From Streptomyces sp. R33 (lineage in GTDB: Bacteria > Actinomycetota > Actinomycetes > Streptomycetales > Streptomycetaceae), in NCBI RefSeq assembly GCF_041200175.1, contig NZ_CP165727.1, forward strand, positions 992,001 to 1,056,000: a stretch of 64,000 nucleotides of DNA, given 5' to 3'. Each line of letters starts with the position of its first letter. Positions within the stretch are counted from its first letter, which is position 1. The notes under the pieces are model-generated. The model made no database searches. It was not told the origin of the DNA and saw only the letters and a list, made by a program, of their open reading frames with translations. Position numbers and translations under genes: made by a program. Of this stretch, positions 50,712-60,346 are shown piece by piece.

Positions 50712-52121
50712 TCAGTCGTGCCTGCGGGCGATCTGCACGTTCTCCAGGACGCCGAGCGCGTCGGGCACCAGGACGGCGGCGGAGTAGTAGGTGGAGACCA
50801 GGTAGGAGATGATCGACCTCTCGTCGATGCCCATGAAGCGCACCGACAGGCCCGGCTCGTACTCCTCCGGCAGACCGGTCTGGCGCAGGCCGATGACGCC
50901 CTGGTTGTCCTCGCCGGTGCGCATCACCAGGATCGAGCTGGTGTTCTCCCTGCTGATCGGGATCTTGTTGCAGGGCAGGATCGGGACTCCGCGCCAGGCC
51001 GGGACCTGCTGTCCGCCGAGGTCGACGTGGTCCGGGTAGAGCCCGCGGGCGTTGAACTCACGCCCGATCGCCGCGATGGTCTTGGGGTGGGCGAGGAAGA
51101 GCTTGGAACCACGGCGGCGGCAGAGCAGCTCGTCGAGGTCGTCCGGGGTGGGCGGGCCGGAGTGGGTCTGGATCCGCTGCTTGAAATCGGCGTTGTGGAG
51201 GAGGCCGAACTCCCGGTTGTTGACCAGCTCGTGCTCCTGGCGCTCGCGCAGCGCCTCGATGGTGAGCCTGAGCTGCTCCTCCGTCTGGTTCATCGGCTCG
51301 TTGTAGAGGTCGGCGACCCTCGTGTGGACCCGCAGCACCGTCTGGGCGATGGAGAGTTCGTACTCGCGCGGGTGGGGCTCGTAGTCGACGAAGGTGCCGG
51401 GCAGCTCGGGTTCGCCGGTGTGGCCGGCGGACATCGCGATCTCGGCCTCGCCGTGCTTGTTCTGCCGCTGGTGCGGGAGCGAGCCGAACCGCTCGACGTG
51501 GGCCTGGAGGTGCGGCGCCGACGAGAGGATGGCGGCGAAGTCCGAGCGGGACAGGGTGAGCAGGGTGCCGGCCGTGGCGGCGGTTGCGGTGTAGTCCCAG
51601 CCCCCGGCACCGTCCAGCAGGGCGTGCTCGCCGAACCGGTCGCCGTCGGCGAGCACGGCGACGGCGATCTCGTCACCGTACTTGCCGACGGAGGTCTGGT
51701 TGACCCGGCCGTGGGCGATCAGGTGGATCTCGTTCGCGGGGGTGCCGCGCTCGACCAGCACCTCACCTGCGCGGAAGTCACGCTGGACGCACCGGCCGGC
51801 GAGCGCGGTCAGCACGTCCATGTCGTCGAAGCCGCGCAGCATGGCGAGTTCGCCGAGTTCGCGGGGGATCACCCGGACCTGGGCGCCGTCCTGGACGAAG
51901 TCGATGCGCCCGTCGCCGACGGTGTAGGTCAGCCGCCGGTTCACCCGGTACGTGCCGCCCTTGGTCTCCACCCAGGGGAGCATCTTCAGCAGCCAGCGGG
52001 AGGTGATCTCCTGCATCTGCGGGGCGGACTTGGTCGTGGTGGCAAGGTTGCGGGCGGCCGCCGTGCCCAGGCTGGTCTGCGGGGGCTCGAGCTGCGCCTC
52101 CGGGCTGGTGTCCACGGTCAT
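50712..52121 (-). CDS. Family 2B encapsulin shell protein with cyclic-nucleotide-binding-like domain
   Basis: A 469-residue protein of the EshA-like group, formerly annotated as a Crp-family cyclic-nucleotide-binding protein. Residues about 35-90 and 215-469 form the HK97-type shell fold; typical blocks are [20 protein letters not shown] and [20 protein letters not shown] near the end. Residues about 92-212 are an inserted CNB-like domain with FGEHALL at 163-169. The expected Arg-Ala that holds a cyclic phosphate is replaced by YTATA, so the usual cAMP contact seems lost. Family 2B encapsulins form icosahedral protein compartments. AAGGAGAG precedes ATG 52121. First gene of the 2-MIB operon, and its cargo gene follows. 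Confidence 0.95.
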   Translation of the reverse strand: MTVDTSPEAQLEPPQTSLGTAAARNLATTTKSAPQMQEITSRWLLKMLPWVETKGGTYRVNRRLTYTVGDGRIDFVQDGAQVRVIPRELGELAMLRGFDDMDVLTALAGRCVQRDFRAGEVLVERGTPANEIHLIAHGRVNQTSVGKYGDEIAVAVLADGDRFGEHALLDGAGGWDYTATAATAGTLLTLSRSDFAAILSSAPHLQAHVERFGSLPHQRQNKHGEAEIAMSAGHTGEPELPGTFVDYEPHPREYELSIAQTVLRVHTRVADLYNEPMNQTEEQLRLTIEALRERQEHELVNNREFGLLHNADFKQRIQTHSGPPTPDDLDELLCRRRGSKLFLAHPKTIAAIGREFNARGLYPDHVDLGGQQVPAWRGVPILPCNKIPISRENTSSILVMRTGEDNQGVIGLRQTGLPEEYEPGLSVRFMGIDERSIISYLVSTYYSAAVLVPDALGVLENVQIARRHD

Positions 52122-52376
52122 CGGGCAGGCTCTCCTTCGTAAGGGCGGTGAACGGCATGCGGGCACACGTCACCGGTGAAAGAAGAAAAAGGGGGCGAAT
52201 ATCCGGGCATTCCATCCGGATCCGGGAGCACACTAGCCGCCGGAGCAGGGGACCGGGCCGGGAAGCCACCGCCATTACCTCGATGCAGTGATCTTGCGGC
52301 TGAGCGTTTACGGCCCGCTTCGGCGAGGTTCGAGCCCGGTCGAACACCTGCCTTCAGGGCGCGATCTGATGAATCG

Positions 52377-53504
52377 TCACCGATCGACGAGGAACATCGC
52401 CGCATCGTCCGCCAGGCGATCCTGGGTGTGGCGGAGCAGTCCCCGGTGCAGCTGGTCCAGGAACTCCTGCGGACCGCCGTCGGGCGTCGCGTGCACCGCC
52501 TCCATCGCCTCCGGCAGGGCGAAGAAGTCGTTGCCGCTGTTGCGGGCTTCGATCACGCCGTCGGTGTACATCAGCAGGCGGTCGCCGGGTGCGAAGGAAT
52601 AGCGGTCCGCCCTGCCGGGCGGACCGGTGATGAACTCCGCCAGTCCGAGCGGCGGCAGCGGCCTCGTGGGCATCAGGGCGCAGGCCGTTCCGTCCCGCAG
52701 GAGCAGCGGAGGCGGATGGCCGCGGTTGACCACCTCGACGACGGGCCCGTCCGGCACCTGGGCCACGAGAGCGGTGACGAAACCCTCCACGAGTGCTTCC
52801 GGGTCGATCACGCCCGGCACGGCGGCATCGCGCAGCAGTGCCGCCTCGCAGCGGTGGATGACGTCCACCAGTTCCTCCTCGTAGTGCACCGCCTCCCTGA
52901 ACGCGCCGAGCACGGCCGCTGCGGCCCGAACGGCCGGCAGCCCCTTGCCCCGGACGTCGCCGACGATCACGCGCACCCCGTACTTCGTCTGCACGGCCTC
53001 GTACAGATCGCCTCCGATCTGCGCCCCCGTCTCGGCCGCGAGGTACATGCCGGCCACGCGTAGGGGGCCCAGCCGGGCCGGGACGGGCCGCAGCACGGCC
53101 TCCTGCGCCGCCACGGCGATGCGGCGGACCTGGTCGAGCTCGCTCTTGCGCCGCCTGCGGGCGGTGCTGCTCGTCGCCACGCTCGCCAGCGACACCAGGA
53201 ACAGGGCCAGGAAGTTCGTGTAGACCTGCTGGCTGCCCCACGCCCCGTTGTAGGTGGCCGTGACCACGCTCACGGCCACGGCCAGGGCCACCGCCGCAAG
53301 GGTGCCCTTGGGACCCATCGTCACCGCGGCCAGCGCCGGCGTGGCGACCAGGAGGGGGCCGGTGTACAGAACGTGAGCGGGCGTGAATTCGATGGTCAGC
53401 ACCGAGAGCGCGATCACGAAGGGCAGACACTCCGCGAGTACGAAAAGGACCTGGTGATGGCCGCCCGCTCCCGGTCGAGGAGGTGAGCGGAAGGGCACCC
53501 GCAT
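52377..53504 (-). CDS. Membrane-bound SpoIIE-type protein phosphatase
   Basis: A 375-residue protein. The first 115 residues have about four to five membrane helices (VLFVLAECLPFVIALSVLTI onwards). A linker leads to a PP2C/SpoIIE domain (about 150-370) with GAQIGGDLYEAV, VIVGDVRGKGLPAVRAAA, NRGHPPPLLL, LLMYTDGVIEARN and ADDAAMFLV. Such enzymes dephosphorylate anti-anti-sigma factors. It is on the same strand as the 2-MIB operon and 255 bases upstream of the shell gene. No direct link to encapsulin control is known to me. ATG 53504 is used. Confidence 0.92.
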   Translation of the reverse strand: MRVPFRSPPRPGAGGHHQVLFVLAECLPFVIALSVLTIEFTPAHVLYTGPLLVATPALAAVTMGPKGTLAAVALAVAVSVVTATYNGAWGSQQVYTNFLALFLVSLASVATSSTARRRRKSELDQVRRIAVAAQEAVLRPVPARLGPLRVAGMYLAAETGAQIGGDLYEAVQTKYGVRVIVGDVRGKGLPAVRAAAAVLGAFREAVHYEEELVDVIHRCEAALLRDAAVPGVIDPEALVEGFVTALVAQVPDGPVVEVVNRGHPPPLLLRDGTACALMPTRPLPPLGLAEFITGPPGRADRYSFAPGDRLLMYTDGVIEARNSGNDFFALPEAMEAVHATPDGGPQEFLDQLHRGLLRHTQDRLADDAAMFLVDR

Positions 53505-53677
53505 GGGTCCAGCGTGCCCCGTCGAAGCTGCTCGCCGCCACCTTTCGCCCGTGCGGGGCCTCTCAGGCGTAGCGGCCGGGACCGCCGGGCATGTGATGCG
53601 GTGCGGGCGTCGGGGCGACCGTCCCCCGGTCTCGCCCCGAGGCGGGGCCCCGCCGAGCCCTGGAGCGGTGAGTCCGG

Positions 53678-54607
53678 ATGAGCAGCAGCCCCGAGCGCCG
53701 GGTCCCCCGTCAGGAGTTCGACGCGATCTTCGCGGCCGTCCGCACGTGGGGCCGCTGGGCCCGGGCCGACCGCGGTGCCTGGAACCGGGTCACCCCGGAC
53801 CACGTACGGCGGGCCGCCGCCCTGGTCCGCTCCGGTACGGCGGTCCCGCTGGGTCTGCCCTGGGACACCCGGCCCGGCCCGGACAACGGCAGGCCCGCCC
53901 TGCACTACATGTCCGATCTCGGTGACGTGGAGTCCCCGGAACCCGCCACGTACAAGGACTTCATCGGCGTCGACTACCACGGCAAGGCCGTGACCCACCT
54001 GGACGCCCTGTCGCACGTCGCGTACGGGGGGCGGCTCTACGACGGCCGCCCGGCACGCGAGGCCTTCGGCGCCGCGGGGGCGCGCTTCGGCTCGGTGGCC
54101 GCGCTCGGCCCGCTCGTCACCAAGGGGGTGCTCCTCGATCTGCCGGCCGTCCTCGGGGTCGACTGGCTGGAGCCCGGGCATGCGGTCCACGCGCCGGACG
54201 TCGCCGCCGCGGAGCGGGCACTGGGCGTGACGATCGACGACGGCTGCGCGGTGCTGCTGCGCTCCGGCCGCTTCCGGCGCAGCCGGGAGATCGGCCCGTG
54301 GGACTCGGACGCCGCGAGCGCGGGCCTGCACGTGGACGCCGTGCCGCTGCTGGCCGAGCGCGGTATCGCCCTGCTCGGCGGCGACGGGGACAGCGACCTG
54401 CGCCCCTCGCCGGTCGAGGGCGTGCACTCCCCCGTCCACGCCCTCGCCGTGGCGGCCATGGGGGTGCCGCTGCTGGACAACCTGGACCTCGAGGTGCTCT
54501 CCGCCGCCTGCGCCGAGGCGGGGCGCCACGAGTTCATGATCGTCGTGACGCCGCTGAACGTGCCGGGCGGGACCGGCTCGCCCGTCGATCCGGTCGCGAT
54601 CCTCTGA
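53678..54607 (+). CDS. Cyclase-family (kynurenine formamidase-like) metal hydrolase
   Basis: A 309-residue protein of the cyclase/KynB superfamily. The metal-binding and catalytic motif is HLDALSH (about residues 107-113), matching HxDxxxH. A GDGDSDLRPSP block and VHALAVAAMGVPLLDNLDL near the end are typical. Members hydrolyse N-formylkynurenine, isatin or similar amides, or act in polyketide cyclisation. The exact substrate is not given by sequence; the length over 300 fits actinobacterial isatin-hydrolase-like members. GGAGCGG precedes the ATG. Divergent from the SpoIIE gene at 52377. Confidence 0.87.
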   Translation: MSSSPERRVPRQEFDAIFAAVRTWGRWARADRGAWNRVTPDHVRRAAALVRSGTAVPLGLPWDTRPGPDNGRPALHYMSDLGDVESPEPATYKDFIGVDYHGKAVTHLDALSHVAYGGRLYDGRPAREAFGAAGARFGSVAALGPLVTKGVLLDLPAVLGVDWLEPGHAVHAPDVAAAERALGVTIDDGCAVLLRSGRFRRSREIGPWDSDAASAGLHVDAVPLLAERGIALLGGDGDSDLRPSPVEGVHSPVHALAVAAMGVPLLDNLDLEVLSAACAEAGRHEFMIVVTPLNVPGGTGSPVDPVAIL

Positions 54608-54627
54608 TTCGAACTGATCCCAACGAT

Positions 54628-54670
54628 CCGAATAAACCGGGAGGAATATACTCGAAAGACACTTATTCGG
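54628..54670 (+). promoter_or_regulatory. Candidate promoter with inverted repeat
   Basis: TATACT at 54647-54652 fits a -10 element. It is framed by CCGAATAA (54628-54635) and TTATTCGG (54663-54670), an 8-base inverted repeat with 27 bases between. The arms are AT-rich and could be an operator for the SpoIIE gene that starts at 54720. I see no good -35. Confidence 0.45.
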
Positions 54671-54719
54671 GGCAAGCGCTCCGGTGCGGCCGAGGCCGAG
54701 GGCCCGGTGAGGAGAAGTG

Positions 54720-57470
54720 ATGCGTATGGGGGTCACGGGAGACGAGATCGGCCCCGCACGCTCCCGTGAGCGGTTCCTGCTGGGCGAGCCGGTCGCGAGC
54801 GGGGTACGCAGCCCGATCCTGAACTCCTGGCTGCGCTGCCGGTCCCTGGGACTGTCACCGGACCAGACCGAACTTCCCTACCGGGACGATTTCGATCCGG
54901 ACAGCCGGCTCGTCCGCGCGGCGGAGCCCGTGCTCGACCAGCTGGCGTCGCGTTTCACGGGCAGCCAGATGAACGTCTCCCTCGCCGACGGGAACGGAAC
55001 GGTGCTGCAGCGCCGCTTCGGGGAGCCCGCGCTGGCCCATGACCTCCCGCCCATCCAGAGCGTCCCCGGCTTCGTCTTCGCCGAGCGGTTCGCGGGCACC
55101 AACGGCATCGGACTCGCGCTCGCCGAACGCCGGCTCGTCCAGGTCTACGGGGCCGAGCACTTCGCCGAGCGCTCCCAGTCGAACGCCTGCTCCGCCACCC
55201 CCATCCGCGACCAGCTGAGCGGACATGTCGTCGGTGTCCTGTGCTTCGGGTACCCGCACGGCTACGAGGACCCGGCGCTGCCCGCTCTGGTCAGCCGGGC
55301 GGCCGAAACCATCGAGCGGCGGCTGATGGAGCAGCACTCGGAGCGCGAGCGCGCCCTGCTGCGGACGTACCTCGAGGCCAGCCACCTCGTCCGGCCCGGC
55401 GCGGCCGCCGGGAACGGACACCTGATCGGGCTGGACGAACTCGGCGACAGCGGGCTCGACCGGAGCGATCAGATGATCCTCAAGGAGAAGGCCACCGAGC
55501 TCATCTCCTCGACCCAGCGGGCCGCCGTCGAGGTGGCCCTGCCCCACGGGCGCGGCGTCACCCTGATGAGCAGCCCGCTCGTGAGCCGCTCCGGGGTGGA
55601 GGGCGTCGTCGTCGAGGCCGTGCTCTCCGGCGATGCGCAGCCGGTGCATCACCTCTCCCTCCTGCCCCGCAGCGGACCGCCCACCGGTCCGCCGCCCGGC
55701 CCCCTCGCTCCTCCCGCGCCTGCGGCCGCCGCCGGCCACACCTCCGGCAAGGTCAGGGGGCTGGTGCTGGTGGGCGAGCCGGAAGTGGGGAAGTACGCCG
55801 TCGCGGCACGCCGCCGCCTGGAGCTGCTGGCCGAGGCCAGCACCCGTATCGGCACCACGCTGGACGTGACCCGCACCGCCTGGGAGCTCGCCGAGATGGC
55901 GGTTCCGCGCCTGGCCGACTACGTCACCATCGACGTGCCCGAGGCCGTGCTGCGCGGCGAGGAGTCCGCCGATCCGCGCACCGAGCTGCACCGCACGGTG
56001 GTCCACGGCATCCGCGAAGACTGCCCCTTCTACCCGGTCGGACAGCGGGTGGAGCTGCGCGCCGGCACTCCCCACATGCGGTGTCTGGACAGCGGGCAGG
56101 CGGTACTGGAGGCCGACCTGCGCAATGCCGTCGGCTGGATCGACCAGGAACCCGAGCACGCCCGGCAGATCTTCGCCCACAACGTGCACTCCCTCGTCTC
56201 CGTCCCCCTGCTCGCCCGCGGCGTCCTGCTGGGGGTCGCCAGCTTCTACCGCTCGCAGGACCCCGCCCCCTTCGGGGACGACGACAGCTGGCTGGCCCAG
56301 GAACTCGCTGCCCGCGCCGCCCTCTGCATCGACAACGCCCGCCGCTACACCCGCGAGCACACCCTGGCCCTGGCCCTGCAGCAGAGCCTGCTCCCGCAAG
56401 GCGTTCCCGAGCAGGGCGCCGTCGAGGTCGCGCACCGCTACCTGCCCGCCGAATCCGGGGTGGGCGGCGACTGGTTCGACGTCATCCCCCTCTCCGGCAC
56501 CCGGGTCGCCATGCTCGTGGGTGACGTCGTGGGCCACGGCCTGCACGCGGCCGCCACCATGGGCCGGCTGCGCACCGCCGCACGCAACTTCGCCGAACTG
56601 GAACTCGCCCCGGACGAGCTCCTCACCCACCTGGACAACCTCCTGGTGCGGCTGGACCGGGAGGAGGGCGGCGAGAACGACTCCGGCAGCACCGGCATCG
56701 TAGGCGCCACCTGCCTCTACGCCGTCTACGACCCCACCACGCGGCTGTGCACCATGGCCCGCGCCGGCCACCCCCCGCCCGCCCTGGTCCACCCCGGCGG
56801 CGTCGTGACGTTCGCCGATCTTCCGGCCGGACCGCCGCTGGGGCTGGGCGGTCTGCCCTTCGAGACGGCCGAGATCCAGCTCCCCGAGGGGAGCACGCTG
56901 GTCCTCTACACCGACGGGCTCGTCGAGGACCGCGATCGCGACCTCGACGTCGCCCTCGACCAGTTGAGCCGCGTCCTGTCCCACCCGGACCGCACGCCGG
57001 AGGACACCTGCCAGGCGGTCATCGACACCGTGGCACCCGAACACCCCGCGGACGACATCGCCCTGCTCGTCGCCCGTACCCGGACCGTGCCCGCCGACCG
57101 GATCGCCACCTGGGACGTGCCCGCGGACCCGGCTCTCGTCTCCGGCATCCGCGCCGCCGCCACGCGCCAGCTGGCCGACTGGGGGCTGGACGACCTCGCG
57201 TTCGCCGCCGAGCTGATGCTCAGCGAGCTGGTCACCAACGCGGTCCGCTACGGCACCGAGCCCATCCAGGTGCGCCTGGTCCGCGACCGCACCCTGATCT
57301 GCGAGGTCGCCGACGGCAGCAGCACCGCCCCGCACCTGCGGCGGGCGGCCACGACGGAGGAGGGCGGACGCGGGCTGTTCCTCGTCGCACAGCTCGCCCA
57401 TGCCTGGGGCACCCGCTACACGACGCACGGCAAGGTCATCTGGGCCGAATGCGCCCTGGACGCGGCCTGA
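54720..57470 (+). CDS. GAF-GAF-SpoIIE-HATPase sensor phosphatase
   Basis: A 916-residue cytoplasmic protein. An N-terminal helical region and GAF domain (about 60-205) with FVFAERFAGTNGIGLALAER and FAERSQSNACSATPIRDQLS look like the sensor of AcoR-type sigma-54 activators. After a Pro-rich linker (about 315-340) come a second GAF (about 370-545), a SpoIIE phosphatase (about 560-770: GVGGDWFDVI, VGDVVGHGLHAAATM, LYTDGLVEDR) and an RsbW-like ATPase (about 785-910: MLSELVTNAVRYG, GGRGLFLV). It thus combines phosphatase and anti-sigma kinase modules. AGGAG sits five bases before ATG 54720; GTG 54717 and ATG 54726 are close alternatives. Confidence 0.92.
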   Translation: MRMGVTGDEIGPARSRERFLLGEPVASGVRSPILNSWLRCRSLGLSPDQTELPYRDDFDPDSRLVRAAEPVLDQLASRFTGSQMNVSLADGNGTVLQRRFGEPALAHDLPPIQSVPGFVFAERFAGTNGIGLALAERRLVQVYGAEHFAERSQSNACSATPIRDQLSGHVVGVLCFGYPHGYEDPALPALVSRAAETIERRLMEQHSERERALLRTYLEASHLVRPGAAAGNGHLIGLDELGDSGLDRSDQMILKEKATELISSTQRAAVEVALPHGRGVTLMSSPLVSRSGVEGVVVEAVLSGDAQPVHHLSLLPRSGPPTGPPPGPLAPPAPAAAAGHTSGKVRGLVLVGEPEVGKYAVAARRRLELLAEASTRIGTTLDVTRTAWELAEMAVPRLADYVTIDVPEAVLRGEESADPRTELHRTVVHGIREDCPFYPVGQRVELRAGTPHMRCLDSGQAVLEADLRNAVGWIDQEPEHARQIFAHNVHSLVSVPLLARGVLLGVASFYRSQDPAPFGDDDSWLAQELAARAALCIDNARRYTREHTLALALQQSLLPQGVPEQGAVEVAHRYLPAESGVGGDWFDVIPLSGTRVAMLVGDVVGHGLHAAATMGRLRTAARNFAELELAPDELLTHLDNLLVRLDREEGGENDSGSTGIVGATCLYAVYDPTTRLCTMARAGHPPPALVHPGGVVTFADLPAGPPLGLGGLPFETAEIQLPEGSTLVLYTDGLVEDRDRDLDVALDQLSRVLSHPDRTPEDTCQAVIDTVAPEHPADDIALLVARTRTVPADRIATWDVPADPALVSGIRAAATRQLADWGLDDLAFAAELMLSELVTNAVRYGTEPIQVRLVRDRTLICEVADGSSTAPHLRRAATTEEGGRGLFLVAQLAHAWGTRYTTHGKVIWAECALDAA

Positions 57471-57642
57471 CCGTCGCCCCTCGGTCCTCTCGGCACTCGA
57501 CCATCGGAGGCACAGAAGGCGACATGTCGCCCATATGACCATGGCCAGCAGTAGCATCACCGATGTCTCACAGCGATGTCCTTCAGGGACGACGTCCTCA
57601 CAGCTTCAGGAAGCACCTCCCCAGGCGGCCCCGGAGAAGTCC

Positions 57643-59229
57643 GTGCATGACACTCCCGTCACCTCGACGAGCCCGCCCTCGCGCTCCGGCGGAGCACCCC
57701 TCGTCCGCGTACGCGGTCTCGCCAAACGGTTCGGCGGCACCGTCGCCCTGGACGGGGTCAGCCTCGACGTCCACGGCGGCAGCGTCCTGGCCCTCCTCGG
57801 CCCCAACGGTGCCGGGAAGTCCACGCTCATCAAGGTGCTCGCCGGGGTCCACCGCGCCGACGAGGGCGAGGTGACCGTCGCCGGGCACCCCCTCGGCTCC
57901 GACGCGGCCCGCCGCACCATGTCCTTCATCCACCAGGACCTCGGTCTGGTCGAGTGGATGACCGTCGCCGAGAACATCGCCCTGGGGACCGGATACCCCC
58001 GCCGCCGCGGCCTGATCTCCTGGCGCGAGACCCGGAGGAACTGCGCCGAGGCCCTGCGGATCGTCGCCGGACACCTGGACGCCGACGCCCGCATCGCCGA
58101 CCTCGCCCCCGCCGAACGCTCACTGGTCGCGATCGCCCGCGCCCTGGCCCGGCAGGCGGAGCTCTTCGTCCTGGACGAGCCGACCGCCACCCTCCCCGCC
58201 GCGGACTGCGCGCGCCTCTTCGACGTACTGCACGCCCTGCGCGACCGGGGGCACGGCATCCTCTACGTCAGCCACCGCCTCGACGAGGTGTACGAGGTCG
58301 CCGACACCTTCGCAGTCCTGCGCGACGGACGGCTCGTCAGCCAGGGGCCCCTCGCCCCGTACAGCCCCGTGCGTCTGGTGCGCGACATCGTGGGCCCCGA
58401 ACCGGACGGCGGGCCGCCTCCCGCGGCCGCCCCCGGGTTCCCCTCCGCCCCGGCGTCCCGCTCCGCGCCCGTCCGCCCGCCCGTACTGAGCCTCGACGGC
58501 GTGACCACCGAACGCACCGGACCCGTCAGTCTGGAGCTGCGCGAGGGCGAGATCCTCGCCATGGTCGGGCTGACCGGGGCCGGACACATGCACCTGGGCC
58601 GCGCCCTCGCCGGCGCACTGCCGTTCCTCGGCGGCCGGGCACTGCTCGACGGCCGCCCGTACCGCCCGCGCACGATCGCCGCCGCGCTCGGCGCCGGCGT
58701 CGGTTTCGTGGCCGCCAACCGGCAGGAGGAGGGCTGCGCCGCGGAACTGACGGTACGGGAGAACTTCCTGGCCAATCCCCGGGCAACCGGGGTGCCGGCC
58801 TGGCACTGGGTCGCCCCGCGGCGCGAGCGCGCCGAGGCCGCCGCTCTGATCGAGCGGTTCCAAGTGCGTCCCCGCGACAGCGAGGTGCCGATCGCCACCC
58901 TGTCCGGCGGCAACCAGCAGAAGGTGATGGTCGGCCGCCGGCTCCGCGGGAAGCTGCGCCTGCTGATCCTCGAGGAGCCGACGGCCGGCGTGGACGTCGG
59001 CGCCAAGGCCTCGATCCACCGGCTCCTCGACGAGGCGCTGGCCGCCGGCCTGGCGGTGCTGCTCATCTCCACCGATTTCGAGGAGGTCGCCGACGTGTGC
59101 CACCGCGCGCTCGTGTTCGGGCGCGGGAGCGTGGTGGCCGAGCTGGCGGGCGAGACCCTGAGCGTCACCGAACTCACCCGCACCGCCTCGGCCCTGCCCG
59201 CGATCACCGGAAGCGCGGGGAGCCGGTGA
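57643..59229 (+). CDS. Sugar ABC transporter ATPase (two NBDs, ribose/xylose type)
   Basis: A 528-residue protein with two nucleotide-binding domains. NBD1 has Walker A GPNGAGKST, a degenerate signature LAPAERSLVAIARAL and Walker B LFVLDEPTA. NBD2 has a degenerate Walker A (GLTGAGHMHLGRAL), a good signature LSGGNQQKVMVGRRL and Walker B LLILEEPTAGVDVG. This asymmetry is typical of RbsA/XylG. GTG 57643 has GGAG six bases upstream. The longer start at ATG 57535 would add 36 residues of Ser/Thr/Gln-rich sequence with weaker codon bias. It energises uptake through the permease encoded next. Confidence 0.92.
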   Translation: MHDTPVTSTSPPSRSGGAPLVRVRGLAKRFGGTVALDGVSLDVHGGSVLALLGPNGAGKSTLIKVLAGVHRADEGEVTVAGHPLGSDAARRTMSFIHQDLGLVEWMTVAENIALGTGYPRRRGLISWRETRRNCAEALRIVAGHLDADARIADLAPAERSLVAIARALARQAELFVLDEPTATLPAADCARLFDVLHALRDRGHGILYVSHRLDEVYEVADTFAVLRDGRLVSQGPLAPYSPVRLVRDIVGPEPDGGPPPAAAPGFPSAPASRSAPVRPPVLSLDGVTTERTGPVSLELREGEILAMVGLTGAGHMHLGRALAGALPFLGGRALLDGRPYRPRTIAAALGAGVGFVAANRQEEGCAAELTVRENFLANPRATGVPAWHWVAPRRERAEAAALIERFQVRPRDSEVPIATLSGGNQQKVMVGRRLRGKLRLLILEEPTAGVDVGAKASIHRLLDEALAAGLAVLLISTDFEEVADVCHRALVFGRGSVVAELAGETLSVTELTRTASALPAITGSAGSR

Positions 59230-60302
59230 GCCCCGCGCCCTCCCCGTCCCCGCGCCGATTCCGGGCCGGCCGCCTGCACGGACACTTCATCGGCACCTAC
59301 GGCCTCCTGGCCCTCACCGTCCTGCTCTTCCTCGTCTTCTCCCTCGTCCTGCCCGCTACCTTCCCCACGCGGGACAACGTCTCCTCGATCCTCTCCAACC
59401 AGTCGATCCCGGCCGTCCTCGCGCTCGGTGCGACGATCCCCATCGCGAGCGGCAAGTTCGACCTGTCCATCGGTTACGGCCTGGGCCTGGCGCACGTCCT
59501 GGTGCTGTACCTCATCATCGACGGGGGCTGGCCCTGGCCGCTCGCCTGCCTCGTGGTCGTCCTCGGGGGGACCCTGGCCGGCGCCGTGAACGGTGTCCTC
59601 GTCGAGTTCGCCCGCATCGACTCGTTCATCGCCACGCTCGGCACCGGCAGCATGATGTACGCCGTCACCGGCTGGATCACCGACGGGAGCCGGATCGTCC
59701 CCGGCCCCGACGGCCTTCCGGCCGCCTTCACCGGGCTCTACGACGCGCGGTTCCTCGGGCTGCCGGTGCCCGCCTTCTACGTACTCGGCCTCGTCGTCGT
59801 GCTCTGGGTGGTGCTGGAGCGGCTGCCGTTCGGCCGGTACCTGTACGTCATCGGCTCCAACCCCCGCGCCGCCGAGATCATCGGCATCCCCACGCACCGG
59901 TACTGCGTCTACGCGTTCGCCGGATCGGGCACCGTCGTCGGCTTCGCCGGTGTCCTGCTCGCCGCGCAGCAGCAGATCGGCAACCCGAGTGTCGGCCTGG
60001 ACTACCTGCTGCCCGCGTTCGTCGGCGTCCTGCTCGGCTCCACCGCGATCAAGCCGGGTCGCGCCAACGCCCTGGGCACGCTGGTGGCCGTGACCGTACT
60101 CGCCGTCGGCCTCGCCGGGATCGGCCAGCTCGGCGCCGATTTCTGGGCCACCCCGCTGTTCAACGGCGGCACTCTGCTCATCGCGGTCGGGCTGGCCGGC
60201 TATTCGGCCCGTCGCAGGCTGCGTACCGACGCCACGGCCACCGGCGGGCCGCCCGCGCAACGCCGGACCGCGGCGGCGGAAGACGGCGGGGGCGCCCCCT
60301 GA
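59226..60302 (+). CDS. Sugar ABC transporter permease (RbsC/XylH-like)
   Basis: A 358-residue membrane protein with 8-10 helices of the BPD_transp_2 family. Conserved features are SNQSIPAVLALGATIPIASG, FDLSIGYG near the third helix and SNPRAAEIIGIPTHRY in the cytoplasmic loop that meets the ATPase. The GTG start overlaps the ATPase stop as GTGA. The tail after the last helix is Arg/Ala-rich and disordered. Confidence 0.93.
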   Translation: MSPAPSPSPRRFRAGRLHGHFIGTYGLLALTVLLFLVFSLVLPATFPTRDNVSSILSNQSIPAVLALGATIPIASGKFDLSIGYGLGLAHVLVLYLIIDGGWPWPLACLVVVLGGTLAGAVNGVLVEFARIDSFIATLGTGSMMYAVTGWITDGSRIVPGPDGLPAAFTGLYDARFLGLPVPAFYVLGLVVVLWVVLERLPFGRYLYVIGSNPRAAEIIGIPTHRYCVYAFAGSGTVVGFAGVLLAAQQQIGNPSVGLDYLLPAFVGVLLGSTAIKPGRANALGTLVAVTVLAVGLAGIGQLGADFWATPLFNGGTLLIAVGLAGYSARRRLRTDATATGGPPAQRRTAAAEDGGGAP

Positions 60303-60346
60303 TCCTCCCGGAGAACACCGCAGCGCAGACCAGCGTCAGGAGCACC

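Noticed and set aside
54855..57560. A 901-residue minus-strand open frame
   Set aside because: Antisense to the GAF/SpoIIE/HATPase gene. It has Gly/Val/Arg-biased sequence with no motif.
57535..57642. N-terminal extension of the sugar ABC ATPase
   Set aside because: The 36 residues are Ser/Thr/Gln-rich with weaker codon bias, and GTG 57643 has a better ribosome site. Kept only as an alternative start.
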